DNA of 64,000 nucleotides. Source: UBA8828 sp964510855 (GTDB lineage Bacteria > Verrucomicrobiota > Verrucomicrobiia > Opitutales > UBA953). Made by a program: the position numbers and the translations under genes. The first letter of the stretch is position 1. The number at the start of each line of letters is the position of its first letter. The stretch lies in NCBI GenBank assembly GCA_964510855.1, contig CAZEDB010000002.1, positions 62,001-126,000 of the forward strand, read 5' to 3'. The notes beneath the pieces were generated by a model that made no database searches, was not told where the DNA came from, and worked only from the letters and a program-made list of their open reading frames with translations. Shown here in pieces: positions 24,877 through 34,154 of the stretch.

Positions 24877-26391
24877 TTATTTTCGGTCCCAACGCTCGAG
24901 CTGGCAACTATAGCCGCCCATATCGATGGGATTACGGTGGACCAGTTGCAGGCGATGATCGGGTGCATCCAACTTGAGAGGGTTGGGGAATATGAGACGA
25001 CCCCCTGGAGCCAAAGCATCGGTTGCAGCGCGAAAGAGGTCCAAGAAAAGTCCACGCAAGTCGGGTACTTCTAAGCGCCTGCCCATGGGCGGGTTCGATA
25101 GGACGAGCGTTACGGTACCTGGAGTGAGTTCGGGGATCTTAGCGTAATCTTTAAAGTTGGAAACCATCAGGCGGGTGCGGACATGCGTGAGTTGGGCCGC
25201 CTCAAGGTTGCGTCGTGCAATATCAATAGCCGCAGCATCGATATCGGTTCCGATGAGTCGCTCCACCCCGCCCAAGCGAGCGCGTTCAATAAGCTCTAGG
25301 CCTGAACCGCAAAAAGGATCCCATATGACCTCACCTTGTCGTTTGCCCGCGAGCCTAGCCATGGCGGCTGCAAGGGGTGGATGCGATGCGGCAGGTATAT
25401 CCCCAAGACGATAGGCGAAGCGCGGGTCGGGAGTGAGGCGAGGGCGCAACTCGGCACGGACGCCGCCGACAATCGGGAAGAGCATCACCGTCCAAGGCGT
25501 TTCCCGGGAGTCATTAAGTAGGTCAGGCGCAAGGGCGCGTACTTCCTCGGCTACCGCGAGCGCAAAATCTGCTGAAGCTAACTCACGCGGTACTTGAATA
25601 CGGTAACGCACCGGACCTACGGTGGCACCTCGAAGTACGCCCGTACTCAGCGGAGCTGCGATTCTTGCCGCTAACGGACGGATGGCGGAGACAGCGGTAC
25701 GGGAGCGAATATCGCCAATCACAATCCCGAGATGACTCCAGCAACGTCCTTGTAAAATATCGATAAGACGAAAAGGCGCCCGGAAAAGTAATTGTACGCG
25801 CGAAGGATCCATTACGTTAACTTCAGCTAATTTCGCGAGAATTTCCTTGGCCTCTTGGGCGGCTAAATCTGCTAAACCCGTACGCGTGTGCAGGGTGACC
25901 TCGAGTCCGGCCGGGAGCACTGCCTCAAGATCGGCAGCCGAGTCGGTGGCGATACGGGCTGCCCGAGCCTCAAGACGGGAGCGTACACCTTCTAATTCAG
26001 CAGGTGCAGCGCGGAGCGAGGCTTCGCCCCCAACTTTTTCAAGGGCATCGGCTAAGGCCGCACGTTCTCGTGGCTCTTGTGTCGCTTCGAGTCGCGACAA
26101 AATTGCGGTTTCTGCGCCAGTATCATCGCCGAGTTTGGGTAAAGCCGCAGCCGCGTAGCGTCGAATTTTAGCAGATTCATCATGCAGTAACTTACGCAAC
26201 CAAATGCGCGTGCGTTCTTTTTCCTCATCACTCCCGCGCTCGGCCGCTGCGCTCGCAAGGGCACGAACCACCGCAGCTAAACGTGAACGTTCGGGCTCTT
26301 GGGCAGCAAGGAGGCGTGGGACGTCTTCCAGCCACAGGGCAGCACAGGATTTCCCGCGTAACTTGCGATACAGTTCATTATCAGCCTTCAT
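24877..26391 (-). CDS. HEAT-repeat/THUMP-like RNA methyltransferase (UPF0020 type)
   Basis: 504 residues. Residues about 60-125 contain HEAT-type helical repeats (LLHDESAKIRRYAAAALPKL, then ATQEPRERAALADALEKVGG). Residues 160-320 look like the THUMP/linker part of the RlmL/Trm14 group (LEVTLHTRTGLADLAAQEAK, RIQVPRE). Residues 335-480 are a Rossmann methyltransferase with the SAM motif WDPFCGSGLELIERARLGG (357 onward), acidic GTDIDAAAIDIARRN and the catalytic SNPPMG at 432-437. The NPP motif and UPF0020 layout indicate N-methylation of a base in rRNA or tRNA, probably m2G. The HEAT extension is unusual. The gene is divergent from the 176-residue membrane protein gene. Confidence 0.8.
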   Translation of the reverse strand: MKADNELYRKLRGKSCAALWLEDVPRLLAAQEPERSRLAAVVRALASAAAERGSDEEKERTRIWLRKLLHDESAKIRRYAAAALPKLGDDTGAETAILSRLEATQEPRERAALADALEKVGGEASLRAAPAELEGVRSRLEARAARIATDSAADLEAVLPAGLEVTLHTRTGLADLAAQEAKEILAKLAEVNVMDPSRVQLLFRAPFRLIDILQGRCWSHLGIVIGDIRSRTAVSAIRPLAARIAAPLSTGVLRGATVGPVRYRIQVPRELASADFALAVAEEVRALAPDLLNDSRETPWTVMLFPIVGGVRAELRPRLTPDPRFAYRLGDIPAASHPPLAAAMARLAGKRQGEVIWDPFCGSGLELIERARLGGVERLIGTDIDAAAIDIARRNLEAAQLTHVRTRLMVSNFKDYAKIPELTPGTVTLVLSNPPMGRRLEVPDLRGLFLDLFRAATDALAPGGRLIFPNPLKLDAPDHRLQLVHRNPIDMGGYSCQLERWDRK

Positions 26392-26497
26392 GGTTTAGGG
26401 GCATACTCCCAAACTCAGAGGTTAGGGAAGCCCTTAAAGAAGAAAACCGCTTAGCTTTGTGGCTTTCGCTCCAAGGCTATTTAGACTAGTCTGAGTC

Positions 26498-27028
26498 ATG
26501 GCGCAACGTCCTCCCGGTTTGATTGAAGTCCGTCTCACTTCGGCGAATCAGTTGTTTAACTCGATGGATCCTTCGCCGTTTCATGAACGCGACCTCGATC
26601 ATGATGCTGAGGCCTTCATCGTTGGTTGGGCTCGTGAAGTACCGAGTAGCCAAGCCTTAAAAATTCGGGTGTCGCTCAAGGAGTGTCACGATACGGCTGT
26701 GCCCCAACTGATCCGTGAGTCTTTTGCCTATTACTTTACGCATCGTGCCCAACAACTTCGACTCGACCTTAAGCACCTTTTAGCTGAGGGGCGCACAGCC
26801 TTGCTGATTGGATTAGCCTTTCTTGCAGTCACGCTGATGATTGGCACGCTTTTGCCCACCGAAGCGGCCTGGACGGCGTTCATCCGCGAAGGTTTAACCA
26901 TTTGTGGCTGGGTGGGTATGTGGCGGCCGATTGAAATTCACCTTTACCGCTGGTGGCCCATCCGCCAGGAGGCCCGTTTACAGGAACGGCTAGCCCACGC
27001 CGAGGTCGAAGTCTTAGTGGAAGCCTAA
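26498..27028 (+). CDS. conserved membrane protein of unknown function (176 aa)
   Basis: 176 residues. The soluble N-terminal half has a recognisable signature, FNSMDPSPFHERDLDHDAE followed by AFIVGWAREVP, and then a beta-alpha segment LKIRVSLKECH. Two hydrophobic helices follow at about residues 105-123 and 127-146, then an amphipathic tail rich in Arg and Glu (WRPIEIHLYRWWPIRQEAR). The 'DPSPF-x-E-R-D-L-D' pattern recurs in a widespread but uncharacterised family that I recognise only by pattern. The protein is probably inserted in the inner membrane with the signature half in the cytoplasm. It lies 80 bp upstream of the 589-residue unknown gene on the same strand. Confidence 0.7.
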   Translation: MAQRPPGLIEVRLTSANQLFNSMDPSPFHERDLDHDAEAFIVGWAREVPSSQALKIRVSLKECHDTAVPQLIRESFAYYFTHRAQQLRLDLKHLLAEGRTALLIGLAFLAVTLMIGTLLPTEAAWTAFIREGLTICGWVGMWRPIEIHLYRWWPIRQEARLQERLAHAEVEVLVEA

Positions 27029-27108
27029 GCGACTAAGCCTTTTTTGCACTTTTTTTACCCGCACGATTGACAAGGACGGCGGTCAACCCCAACCGTCCGA
27101 CTTTCTGC

Positions 27109-28878
27109 ATGCAGAATTTCGCCAATCAGTGCCTCGACCTCGCTAAGTCGCTCCTCCAGCAAAACCTTGGAGCGATTCAACCTGATGGCACGGTTTTACC
27201 TATAGGTAATGAGCGCATGCGTGCCGATGAGCCAGGCCACGTTGCACTCGCCCTCGGTGAATATCATCGAGCAACCAACGAAACCACTCTGGGCAAGTTG
27301 GATTTGATTGAATTAACCGTGCGGTGCATTCGTGCACAGCTTGCGATTCGCGAAGGCTCGGATAACGGTTTAGCCTACGCCTGTCTTGGTCTACTTTCCT
27401 TTGGGACTTCCAAAGAGCGCAATGCGGTATGGGAACGATTGGATGCGGCCACGCGGAAGACAATTGCCGAACGTTTGGCCACCACCACGACGCATAGTAA
27501 CCATTTTCAAGCCTTCGATATTGCTAAGGCGGTGTGCCGCTTTTCCTTGGGCATGACCGATAAAGATGAGACCGGCTCACTCATCGACCGCATGATTGAG
27601 GGCATAAACGCCACCAGCTCGGCCGGGTTTTTTGATGATGCCCCGCGCGGGCCCAGTGGTGAGCCACCCGGCGGCTGCTTTGATCTCTATGGTTTAGTCG
27701 CGCTAATTTTTGCCCGACAAGCCCTGCAATTACATACCAACCCAACCTTACGCGATTCTAAGCTCCCGAAACTTCGTACGCATGCTGAAAAGTATGTACG
27801 AATCATTCTTGAGTCCACTCGCTCGGATGGTTTGGGCTGGTCTTACGGTCGAGGTATTGGTGCCTACGGACAGATGCACCCAGTTTCCGTTCTGCTCCAA
27901 GCATTACGCGACCGCTGGGTTCCCGCTGATCGTGAGAATCAAGCTCGTGATTTAGTACGTCGACTTTTCACTCAATTCTTCGGTGCTTACATTGATCTCG
28001 AACACGGCGTACTCGTGATTCGCGATGCGGAACGCGATACCATTCCTGGACACACCACCCGAATGGCGAATTTCGATGCAGCGCGGTATCTTTGTCAGTG
28101 GTCGCGCCTAGCCAGTACCATTGGAGGTGCCTTGCCTGTTACACCTCCTCCCTCGACACAACCCGGTTGCCGTTACTTCCCATTTGAACGCGGTAAAGGT
28201 AAAGAGCAGGGCTTGTGCGTTTACTCGCACCCTGCGAGCGGCCTACTCGTACAGATTCCCTTAGTGTCGGGAGGCGGACGTGGCCTAAGTGATTCCTTAG
28301 CTTTTCCTCACATGCCCGGAGTGATGGATTGGCCGGTTAACACCGCTCAACCTTGCTTCATTCCCCACCTCACAATTGCCGGCCGAGAAATCACGCCTTC
28401 TTTCCACGGTCATAATGTTCAGGTATCGATGGGAGCAAAGAATGCCTTCATCTTCCGCTACGAGCAACCCGAGCTCGTCGATATTCACGAACGGCTGTTA
28501 CCCGGACTTGCGACCTTCCGAGTCGAGTGGGAGTTTCTCGCTGGGAAAATGACCGCGCGCTATACCTTAGTGCCGCGGGCCTCTTTTGTCATCGAATCCC
28601 TCCGACTGGTACTCCCGATTGCGACGCCTCATGCCCGCTTAATCGCCCACGGCTCCCCTACCCTAGGTGCCCAATATCATCGCTGCGAAGTTCTCAAAGA
28701 TGACCTAGGGTGCACCTGGAGTGACATTGAAACGGTAACGAACAAGCCCGAGCATAAAACCTGCTGGGGGAAAATCCATTATTACCAAGTCCTCGCCCGA
28801 CACCACCCCTTGCCGGTGCGCGCCAATCACCCTTTGATGTTAGAGATTTCCTACGAGCCTGAGATTGCACAGCTCTAG
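27109..28878 (+). CDS. large hypothetical protein, (alpha/alpha)-toroid plus beta-sandwich, lyase-like
   Basis: 589 residues from ATG 27109; a TTG at 27067 would add 14 residues. Residues 1-330 look all-helical with repeated aromatic/His/Gly segments (ADEPGHVALALGEYHRA, SNHFQAFDIAKAVCRFS, GWSYGRGIGAYGQMHPVSVL). Residues 350-589 are beta-rich (ITPSFHGHNVQVSMGAK, TFRVEWEFLAGKMTARYTLV). That two-part architecture resembles heparinase II/III and alginate lyase families, but I do not recognise a family with certainty. No signal peptide or lipobox is present, which would make it a cytoplasmic carbohydrate-active enzyme acting on short oligosaccharides. It is followed by a CNNM-type gene. Function is unknown. 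Confidence 0.6.
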   Translation: MQNFANQCLDLAKSLLQQNLGAIQPDGTVLPIGNERMRADEPGHVALALGEYHRATNETTLGKLDLIELTVRCIRAQLAIREGSDNGLAYACLGLLSFGTSKERNAVWERLDAATRKTIAERLATTTTHSNHFQAFDIAKAVCRFSLGMTDKDETGSLIDRMIEGINATSSAGFFDDAPRGPSGEPPGGCFDLYGLVALIFARQALQLHTNPTLRDSKLPKLRTHAEKYVRIILESTRSDGLGWSYGRGIGAYGQMHPVSVLLQALRDRWVPADRENQARDLVRRLFTQFFGAYIDLEHGVLVIRDAERDTIPGHTTRMANFDAARYLCQWSRLASTIGGALPVTPPPSTQPGCRYFPFERGKGKEQGLCVYSHPASGLLVQIPLVSGGGRGLSDSLAFPHMPGVMDWPVNTAQPCFIPHLTIAGREITPSFHGHNVQVSMGAKNAFIFRYEQPELVDIHERLLPGLATFRVEWEFLAGKMTARYTLVPRASFVIESLRLVLPIATPHARLIAHGSPTLGAQYHRCEVLKDDLGCTWSDIETVTNKPEHKTCWGKIHYYQVLARHHPLPVRANHPLMLEISYEPEIAQL

Positions 28879-28976
28879 GCAGTTATCCTTGGCCGGAAAT
28901 CGAGATTAAGCTCCAAGGTTCCAAGTTGAGATTGTAGACTTAAGTTGTTGTTAGTAAGCAAGTTCTGCTGTATCCC

Positions 28977-30317
28977 TTGACGAATCACCCCCTGCCGCCT
29001 CATGGTGGTCTTTGGTATCCCTTGGAAATCCTCCTCATCACTCTATCGATTTTAGTCACGGCAATCTTTGCCATGGCCGAAATCGCCTTGGTATCGTCTA
29101 ACCGACAACGACTCACTCAACGAGCCCAAGCAGGTAGTCGCGGAGCTAAAGATGCCCTCACACTGCTCGGTGAACCCACGCGTTTCCTTTCTAGCATAGA
29201 AACCGGTATCACCTTTGCTGGCATTTTAGGTTCAATCTATGCAGGTGCCCCCCTGGCCGAAGATCTTGAGCCCTTACTAGCGTCCTCCTCTTGGGAATTC
29301 TTGGCAAGCCATGCCGATGCAGCTTCTGAAGGCTTAGTCACCTTAGTCTTAGGTACTGCCACGATTATTTTCGGCTCACTTGTGCCAAAGCGCTTAGCCC
29401 TGCAATACCCTGAAACCTTAGCTATTTTTCTCGCCACCCCCTTAAGTTGGGTTGCCAAGGTAGCCTCCCCCTTAATTCGCGCCATGAGCTGGACGGCTGA
29501 TCGAATCTTAAGTGTAGCGGGAAGTAATCGCCCCAACCCTGATGGGGTTTCCGAAGAGGAAGTTCGTCTCTTAATTGATCAAGGCATAGCCTCAGGCGTT
29601 TTTCATGAAGGCGAACGCCGCATGGTTTCGGGCGCACTTGCACTTGATACCACCACCGCAGGGCAACTCATGACGCCGACCAGTCGCGTTGTTTGGTTAA
29701 ACCTAGATGATTCTGATGAGGTTAACTGGCGCAAGGTAGTCGCTTCTGGGCATACCTGGTTTCCCGTCTTTCGCGGTTCGGCCGATCGGGCTCTGGGTGT
29801 GGTCTCGGTTAAACGCTTATGGGCTAACCTCTCACTCACGGGCACTGCGGTCGTACGTGATGTCGTCACACCTGCCCCTGCCGTACCGCTTACGCTGACA
29901 GCGACCCAACTGCTTGAGCGTTTCCGGATGGAAAAAATCCATTTGGCACTAGTTGAAGATGAGTTCGGTCGAGTACGCGGCGTGGTTTCACTCAATGACA
30001 TTCTTGAGCGTATTGTCGGAGAACTTCCCGGTGAGCTTGCTCCCGCTCGTGCCCAGCGTGTACGCCGTCGCGACGATGGTACCTGGTTGGTTGACGCCCT
30101 GCTGACAGTTACTGCCTTTCGCGAGGCGTTAAATCAAACTAACCCCCTACCTGAAGAAGGTACCGGACGTTTCACTACCCTCGCTGGCTTCCTCCAGCGA
30201 GCTCTCGGGAGACTTCCGACTGAAGGCGATAAAATTGAAACACCTCAATTGACCCTCGAAGTCGTCGACATGGATGGTCATCGTGTCGATAAAATCCTAG
30301 TCACAGTAAAGTCCTAA
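28977..30317 (+). CDS. hemolysin C/CorC-type CNNM transporter-associated protein
   Basis: 446 residues with a TTG start as the best available; no ATG lies before the first membrane helix. Residues about 10-190 are the CNNM (DUF21) membrane domain with MAEIALVSSNRQRLTQRAQA, GITFAGILGSIYAGAPLAED and LVPKRLALQYPETLAIFLA. Residues 205-330 hold two CBS domains (ALDTTTAGQLMTPTSRVVWL, ALVEDEFGRVRGVVSLNDIL). Residues 350-446 are the CorC/HlyC domain (FTTLAGFLQRALGRLPTEGD, VVDMDGHRVDKILV). Such proteins are implicated in Mg2+/Co2+ export or membrane ion homeostasis. The older 'hemolysin' name is misleading. It ends 21 bp before hisF on the same strand. Confidence 0.92.
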   Translation: MTNHPLPPHGGLWYPLEILLITLSILVTAIFAMAEIALVSSNRQRLTQRAQAGSRGAKDALTLLGEPTRFLSSIETGITFAGILGSIYAGAPLAEDLEPLLASSSWEFLASHADAASEGLVTLVLGTATIIFGSLVPKRLALQYPETLAIFLATPLSWVAKVASPLIRAMSWTADRILSVAGSNRPNPDGVSEEEVRLLIDQGIASGVFHEGERRMVSGALALDTTTAGQLMTPTSRVVWLNLDDSDEVNWRKVVASGHTWFPVFRGSADRALGVVSVKRLWANLSLTGTAVVRDVVTPAPAVPLTLTATQLLERFRMEKIHLALVEDEFGRVRGVVSLNDILERIVGELPGELAPARAQRVRRRDDGTWLVDALLTVTAFREALNQTNPLPEEGTGRFTTLAGFLQRALGRLPTEGDKIETPQLTLEVVDMDGHRVDKILVTVKS

Positions 30318-30338
30318 CCCTACTTCTGTATCTGTTTC

Positions 30339-31112
30339 ATGCCTCTCTCGGTTCGCATCATTCCCTGCCTCGACGTTCACAACGGGCGGGTCGTTAAAGG
30401 CATTAAATTCGGCGACCTACGCGATGCCGGCGACCCCGTTGCAGTGGCTGCTGCCTACGAAAAACAAGGTGCAGATGAATTAGTCTTTTTGGATATTACC
30501 GCCTCAAGTGATGACCGGCGGACATTAATCGACGTGGTTGAACGCACCGCGGATCAAGTTTTTATGCCCCTCACGGTCGGAGGCGGCCTTCGCTCAGTGG
30601 ACGACATTCATCTCTTGCTGCATGCCGGAGCTGATAAGGTTTCCCTCAATACCTCGGCCGTTAAAGACCCCACCTTAGTACGCGATGCCGCCCGACGCTT
30701 TGGCAACCAGTGCATCGTTGTAGCCATTGATGCCAAGCGTACACCGCGAGGAGACTGGGAAGTTTACACTCATGGCGGTCGGCAAGCAACTGGTCTAAAG
30801 GTAGTGGCTTGGGCACAACAGATGCGCGAAGCAGGAGCCGGCGAAATTCTGCTTACGAGTATGGACGCTGATGGCACTCAAGACGGCTACGACATTGCCC
30901 TCACGCGTGCAGTAGCTGACGCCGTCGACATTCCCGTGATTGCGTCGGGCGGAGCGGGTCAATTAGCCCACCTCGCCGACGTCTTAAAAGAGGGCCATGC
31001 CAGTGCCGTACTCGCAGCTTCTATTTTCCACTTCGGCACCTTTACGGTCAACCAAGCCAAGACCTACTTGAAAGCGGCGGGTCTGCCCGTACGTCTTCCC
31101 GCACTAGCCTAA
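30339..31112 (+). CDS. hisF: imidazole glycerol phosphate synthase subunit HisF
   Basis: 257 residues, the normal HisF length. It is a TIM barrel that cyclises PRFAR with ammonia from HisH to imidazole glycerol phosphate and AICAR. Visible are the catalytic Asp in RIIPCLDVHNGRVVKG (residue 12) and the second Asp in IVVAIDAKRTPRGDW. The phosphate loops PLTVGGGLRSVDD and IPVIASGGAGQLAHL and the segment LTSMDADGTQDGYDI are also clear. CLDV-x-x-G-R-V-V-K-G distinguishes HisF from HisA. It is not beside hisH or hisA. The last 9 bases overlap the convergent menF gene. Confidence 0.97.
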   Translation: MPLSVRIIPCLDVHNGRVVKGIKFGDLRDAGDPVAVAAAYEKQGADELVFLDITASSDDRRTLIDVVERTADQVFMPLTVGGGLRSVDDIHLLLHAGADKVSLNTSAVKDPTLVRDAARRFGNQCIVVAIDAKRTPRGDWEVYTHGGRQATGLKVVAWAQQMREAGAGEILLTSMDADGTQDGYDIALTRAVADAVDIPVIASGGAGQLAHLADVLKEGHASAVLAASIFHFGTFTVNQAKTYLKAAGLPVRLPALA

Positions 31113-32441
31113 GCAAGAAAGGACCGTACGGAGTTTCATTTCCGTTTCGGTGGCTTCGGCCGCAGGATCGGAGCCATCGACAATACCGGCGCCAGCATAG
31201 GCGCGAGCCCGCTTGCCTGCGAGTTCTGCGCAACGAAGGGCGACCATAAACTCACCTGCCCGACCATCAAGACTCACCCAGCCCACCGCACCGGTATAAA
31301 GACCGCGGTCATGCGGCTCAAATCCAGGAATAAAAGGAAGCGCATGCGCGCGAGGCTTACCTCCAACCGCAGGGGTAGGATGAAGTTCACCCGCAACTTC
31401 GAGAAAACGCCGTTGCGCGGGAAGCAACGCTGTCACTGGTGTGCGTAAGTGCATGACCTGCCCTAGTCGTAAAAGCTCAGGTCGGTCGTTTACTTGACCA
31501 TCAACGCCTACGAGGCGAAGACGACGTAAAATAGAATCGGTTACTACCCGATGCTCACGGTTATCCTTTTCACTCGCTAACAAAGCATCCGCTAAGGCGG
31601 CATCCTCCGAGGGCGAAGCCCCACGACGGGTAGTGCCAGCTACCGATTCCGTACGCAAGGTACCGTCTGCAACTGCGAGTAAGGTTTCAGGAGTAGCACC
31701 AACTAAAACCCCCACCTCTGTGTCAGCTAAGAAAGCGTGACAGCCGGGATTGGTACTCCGAAGACGATGGAGTGAGCCAAAGGGATCAAAGACGTCATCC
31801 CGTCGCCAATCAAAGGCACGGGTTAAAACAACTTTTTCAAAAGCACCTTCGCGAATCAAACCTGTGGCACGACGCACCGCGGAAGCAAACCAAGCCCCTC
31901 CCACCTCGTTGAGCACGGGGTGACCGTCAACTGGCCGTGGCGATGCAGCCCGATAACTGAACCGTTGGAAACGTTCAGCTCGACCGGCGAGACGCTGCGC
32001 GGCACCTGGGCCCGCCGGTTCAACCAAGGTGACTAAAGTACGGCTACCTTGCGTGAGCACCTGCCATCCTGGAAGAAAAAGTCGTGAACTTAGACCACTA
32101 GCTTGTGAACCCGCATGAAAAGGAAAACGGGCGCAGATTCGGGGCGGCGCACCCACGGAAGCAAGATGGGAAGCCAGGTTCTTTAGCCAAAGATCCGCTT
32201 GTGCGAAACGTTCCGGACCGTGACCCTCCCAAGTAGCAACAGGATTTCCTGCGGCGAAGGAGGTACCTCTTGCGGGCGACTCCACATAGGCTCGGGCTCC
32301 ACCTTCCGCTAGCGTTTCTAAGACCGCGAGCGGGTCGAGCTCGGCTACCGCAATACTCAGGGAAACATAACCTGTGCCTTGACGGAGAACCTCAGCGTCG
32401 CGCAACGCTTCATGGAGTTCCTCGGCAAGTCCTGCACTCAT
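31104..32441 (-). CDS. menF: isochorismate synthase
   Basis: 445 residues, normal for the chorismate-utilising MST family. Seen are VESPARGTSFAAGNPVATWE near the N-terminus, FEKVVLTRAFDW, the family core TESVAGTTRRGASPSEDAAL, LASEKDNREHRVVTDSI, MHLRTPVTALLPA, LHPTPAVGGKPRAHAL, and the Mg2+/catalytic region RGLYTGAVGWVSLDG with AGAGIVDGSDPAAEATETEM. 'LHPTPAVGG' and 'IVDGSDP-x-x-E' favour isochorismate synthase over anthranilate or aminodeoxychorismate synthase. It converts chorismate to isochorismate for menaquinone (MenF) or possibly a siderophore; menH in the window favours menaquinone. It lies 37 bp downstream of metG on the same strand. Confidence 0.92.
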   Translation of the reverse strand: MSAGLAEELHEALRDAEVLRQGTGYVSLSIAVAELDPLAVLETLAEGGARAYVESPARGTSFAAGNPVATWEGHGPERFAQADLWLKNLASHLASVGAPPRICARFPFHAGSQASGLSSRLFLPGWQVLTQGSRTLVTLVEPAGPGAAQRLAGRAERFQRFSYRAASPRPVDGHPVLNEVGGAWFASAVRRATGLIREGAFEKVVLTRAFDWRRDDVFDPFGSLHRLRSTNPGCHAFLADTEVGVLVGATPETLLAVADGTLRTESVAGTTRRGASPSEDAALADALLASEKDNREHRVVTDSILRRLRLVGVDGQVNDRPELLRLGQVMHLRTPVTALLPAQRRFLEVAGELHPTPAVGGKPRAHALPFIPGFEPHDRGLYTGAVGWVSLDGRAGEFMVALRCAELAGKRARAYAGAGIVDGSDPAAEATETEMKLRTVLSCLG

Positions 32442-32478
32442 ACTTTTAAATTAACAAAAACCTTGTATGGAGCAACTT

Positions 32479-34053
32479 TTAGGCAGATGTCGATGAGGGC
32501 GCTGGGGTATCTAGGGGCGGAAAGAGAATCGAGGCTTCCGCCAGTTTTAACCCTTGTCCCCGATTCGACCACTCAAGCGCGCCTGCATACTGCGTGGCAG
32601 GAGGTAAACCTAAGTCGGCAAGTAAGCGGGTAGCGATTGTAGGCATGACCGGTGCCAAACAGGTGGCAACCAGACGCAGCCCTTCGCCCACGTGCGCCAA
32701 GCAGCTGTCGAGCCGAGCACGATCAGCAGGGTCAACCGACTTACCCAATTTCCAGGGCGCGCGTGCCTCGACATAAGCATTGAGGGCACGAATAAAAATC
32801 CAAAGCTCTTCTAAAGCCTCTTTAAATTGATAGTCTTGCGCTAGGGCTACGACTTTAACCCCGGTGCTTGAACCCAAGGCACGCAAGTCGCGTTCGAGGT
32901 TTTCATCGGCACTCGCAGCAGGCAAGATGCCGCCGGCGTAACGTCCCGCCATGTTGAGCAGACGATTTAAGAGATTCCCCAAATCATTACCGAGGTCAGT
33001 ACGGTAGCGCTGACGGTACATTTCGAGGGAGAATTCACTGTCCTGCCCTACCGTCATCTCTCTCAGCAAAAAGTAGCGTAAAGGATCGGCACCGTGGTCA
33101 CGGGCGAGTTGTAAAACGTCGAGCGGCTTAACCCCTGCCGCCCCTTGCTTATCAGCTGCGGGCGTCTTTGAAACCTTAGCGCCTCCCATCGTCCACCAGC
33201 CATGCACCAGCAAACGACGGGGGGGTTCTAGTCCGAGAGCGTGCAACATGCACGGCCAGTAGACAGCGTGGGGGGGCAATAAAATATCCTTACCGATGAC
33301 ATGCAAATCACAGGGCCACCTACCTTTGCTAGCCACTGCTGAATAGTAGTTGGTCAAGGCATCAAACCAAACATAGGTAACAAAATCCTTATCGAAAGGA
33401 AGCTCGATGCCCCAAGTAAGTCGGGACTTAGGACGTGAGATACAGAGATCATTAATCGGTTCTTTGAGAAATTCCAGAACCTGCTTCTGACGAAAACGAG
33501 GGTAAATAAAGTCGGGGTGAGACTCTAAATGCGCAACCAACCAAGGTTGAAATTGGGAAAGACGGAAAAAGTAATTAGCCTCTGTGAGCTGAATAACTTC
33601 TCCGAAGAGCGAGGGCCAAGTACCATCAGGGTTACGATCTTTCTCGAGCAAGAATTGTTCCTGCCGTACGGAATAAAACCCGGTGTACTCAGCACGGTAA
33701 ATCAAACCTTGGTCAAAAAGTCGTTGCAGACAGTCCTGCACCACTTGGCGGTGGCGGGCTTCCGTGGTACGGATGTAGTCGTCATGCGAAATAGTGAGCA
33801 ACTGCAGCATCTCCTTAAACAAGACCGCAATGCTATCGCAATGAGCCTGGGGCTCTACGCCAGCGCGACGTGCCGTCTGCTCAACTTTTTGACCATGCTC
33901 ATCAAGACCCGTCAAGAAGTGCACCGACTGACCCTGCATGCGACGATGACGCGCAATGGCGTCGGCTAGGACTTTCTCGTAGGCATGACCCAAGTGAGGT
34001 GCCCCATTAGCATAATCAATGGCAGTGGTTAGGTAGAAAGGGGCCGAGGACAT
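32479..34053 (-). CDS. metG: methionyl-tRNA synthetase (short form)
   Basis: 524 residues from ATG 34053, where the product begins MSSAPFYLTTAIDYANGAPH; upstream in-frame codons are not conserved sequence. A class I synthetase that charges tRNA-Met. The HIGH-like motif is in PHLGHAYEKVLADAIARHRR. The KMSKS loop is replaced by KVSKT in WTMGGAKVSKTPA. The connective peptide (YSVRQEQFLLEKDRNPDGTW) lacks the usual Cys zinc knuckle. YVWFDALTNYYSAVA and the anticodon-domain RTDLGNDLGNLLNRLLNMAG are typical MetRS. It lacks the C-terminal tRNA-binding (EMAP-like) domain. It is divergent from nadB with about 100 bp between starts. Confidence 0.94.
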   Translation of the reverse strand: MSSAPFYLTTAIDYANGAPHLGHAYEKVLADAIARHRRMQGQSVHFLTGLDEHGQKVEQTARRAGVEPQAHCDSIAVLFKEMLQLLTISHDDYIRTTEARHRQVVQDCLQRLFDQGLIYRAEYTGFYSVRQEQFLLEKDRNPDGTWPSLFGEVIQLTEANYFFRLSQFQPWLVAHLESHPDFIYPRFRQKQVLEFLKEPINDLCISRPKSRLTWGIELPFDKDFVTYVWFDALTNYYSAVASKGRWPCDLHVIGKDILLPPHAVYWPCMLHALGLEPPRRLLVHGWWTMGGAKVSKTPAADKQGAAGVKPLDVLQLARDHGADPLRYFLLREMTVGQDSEFSLEMYRQRYRTDLGNDLGNLLNRLLNMAGRYAGGILPAASADENLERDLRALGSSTGVKVVALAQDYQFKEALEELWIFIRALNAYVEARAPWKLGKSVDPADRARLDSCLAHVGEGLRLVATCLAPVMPTIATRLLADLGLPPATQYAGALEWSNRGQGLKLAEASILFPPLDTPAPSSTSA

Positions 34054-34154
34054 GGCAGCACCGATTAAGTTGGGGGGAAAGCTCCATGGGGGCAAGGACG
34101 GGGTGAACACATCGCATTTGCGCTTCCCGAATTGCCCCCTATGGGTTGCTATCC

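Noticed and set aside
27030..27060. Intrinsic terminator after the 176-residue gene (T-rich tracts)
   Set aside because: The T runs have no complementary stem before them; CTAAGC-like pieces do not pair.
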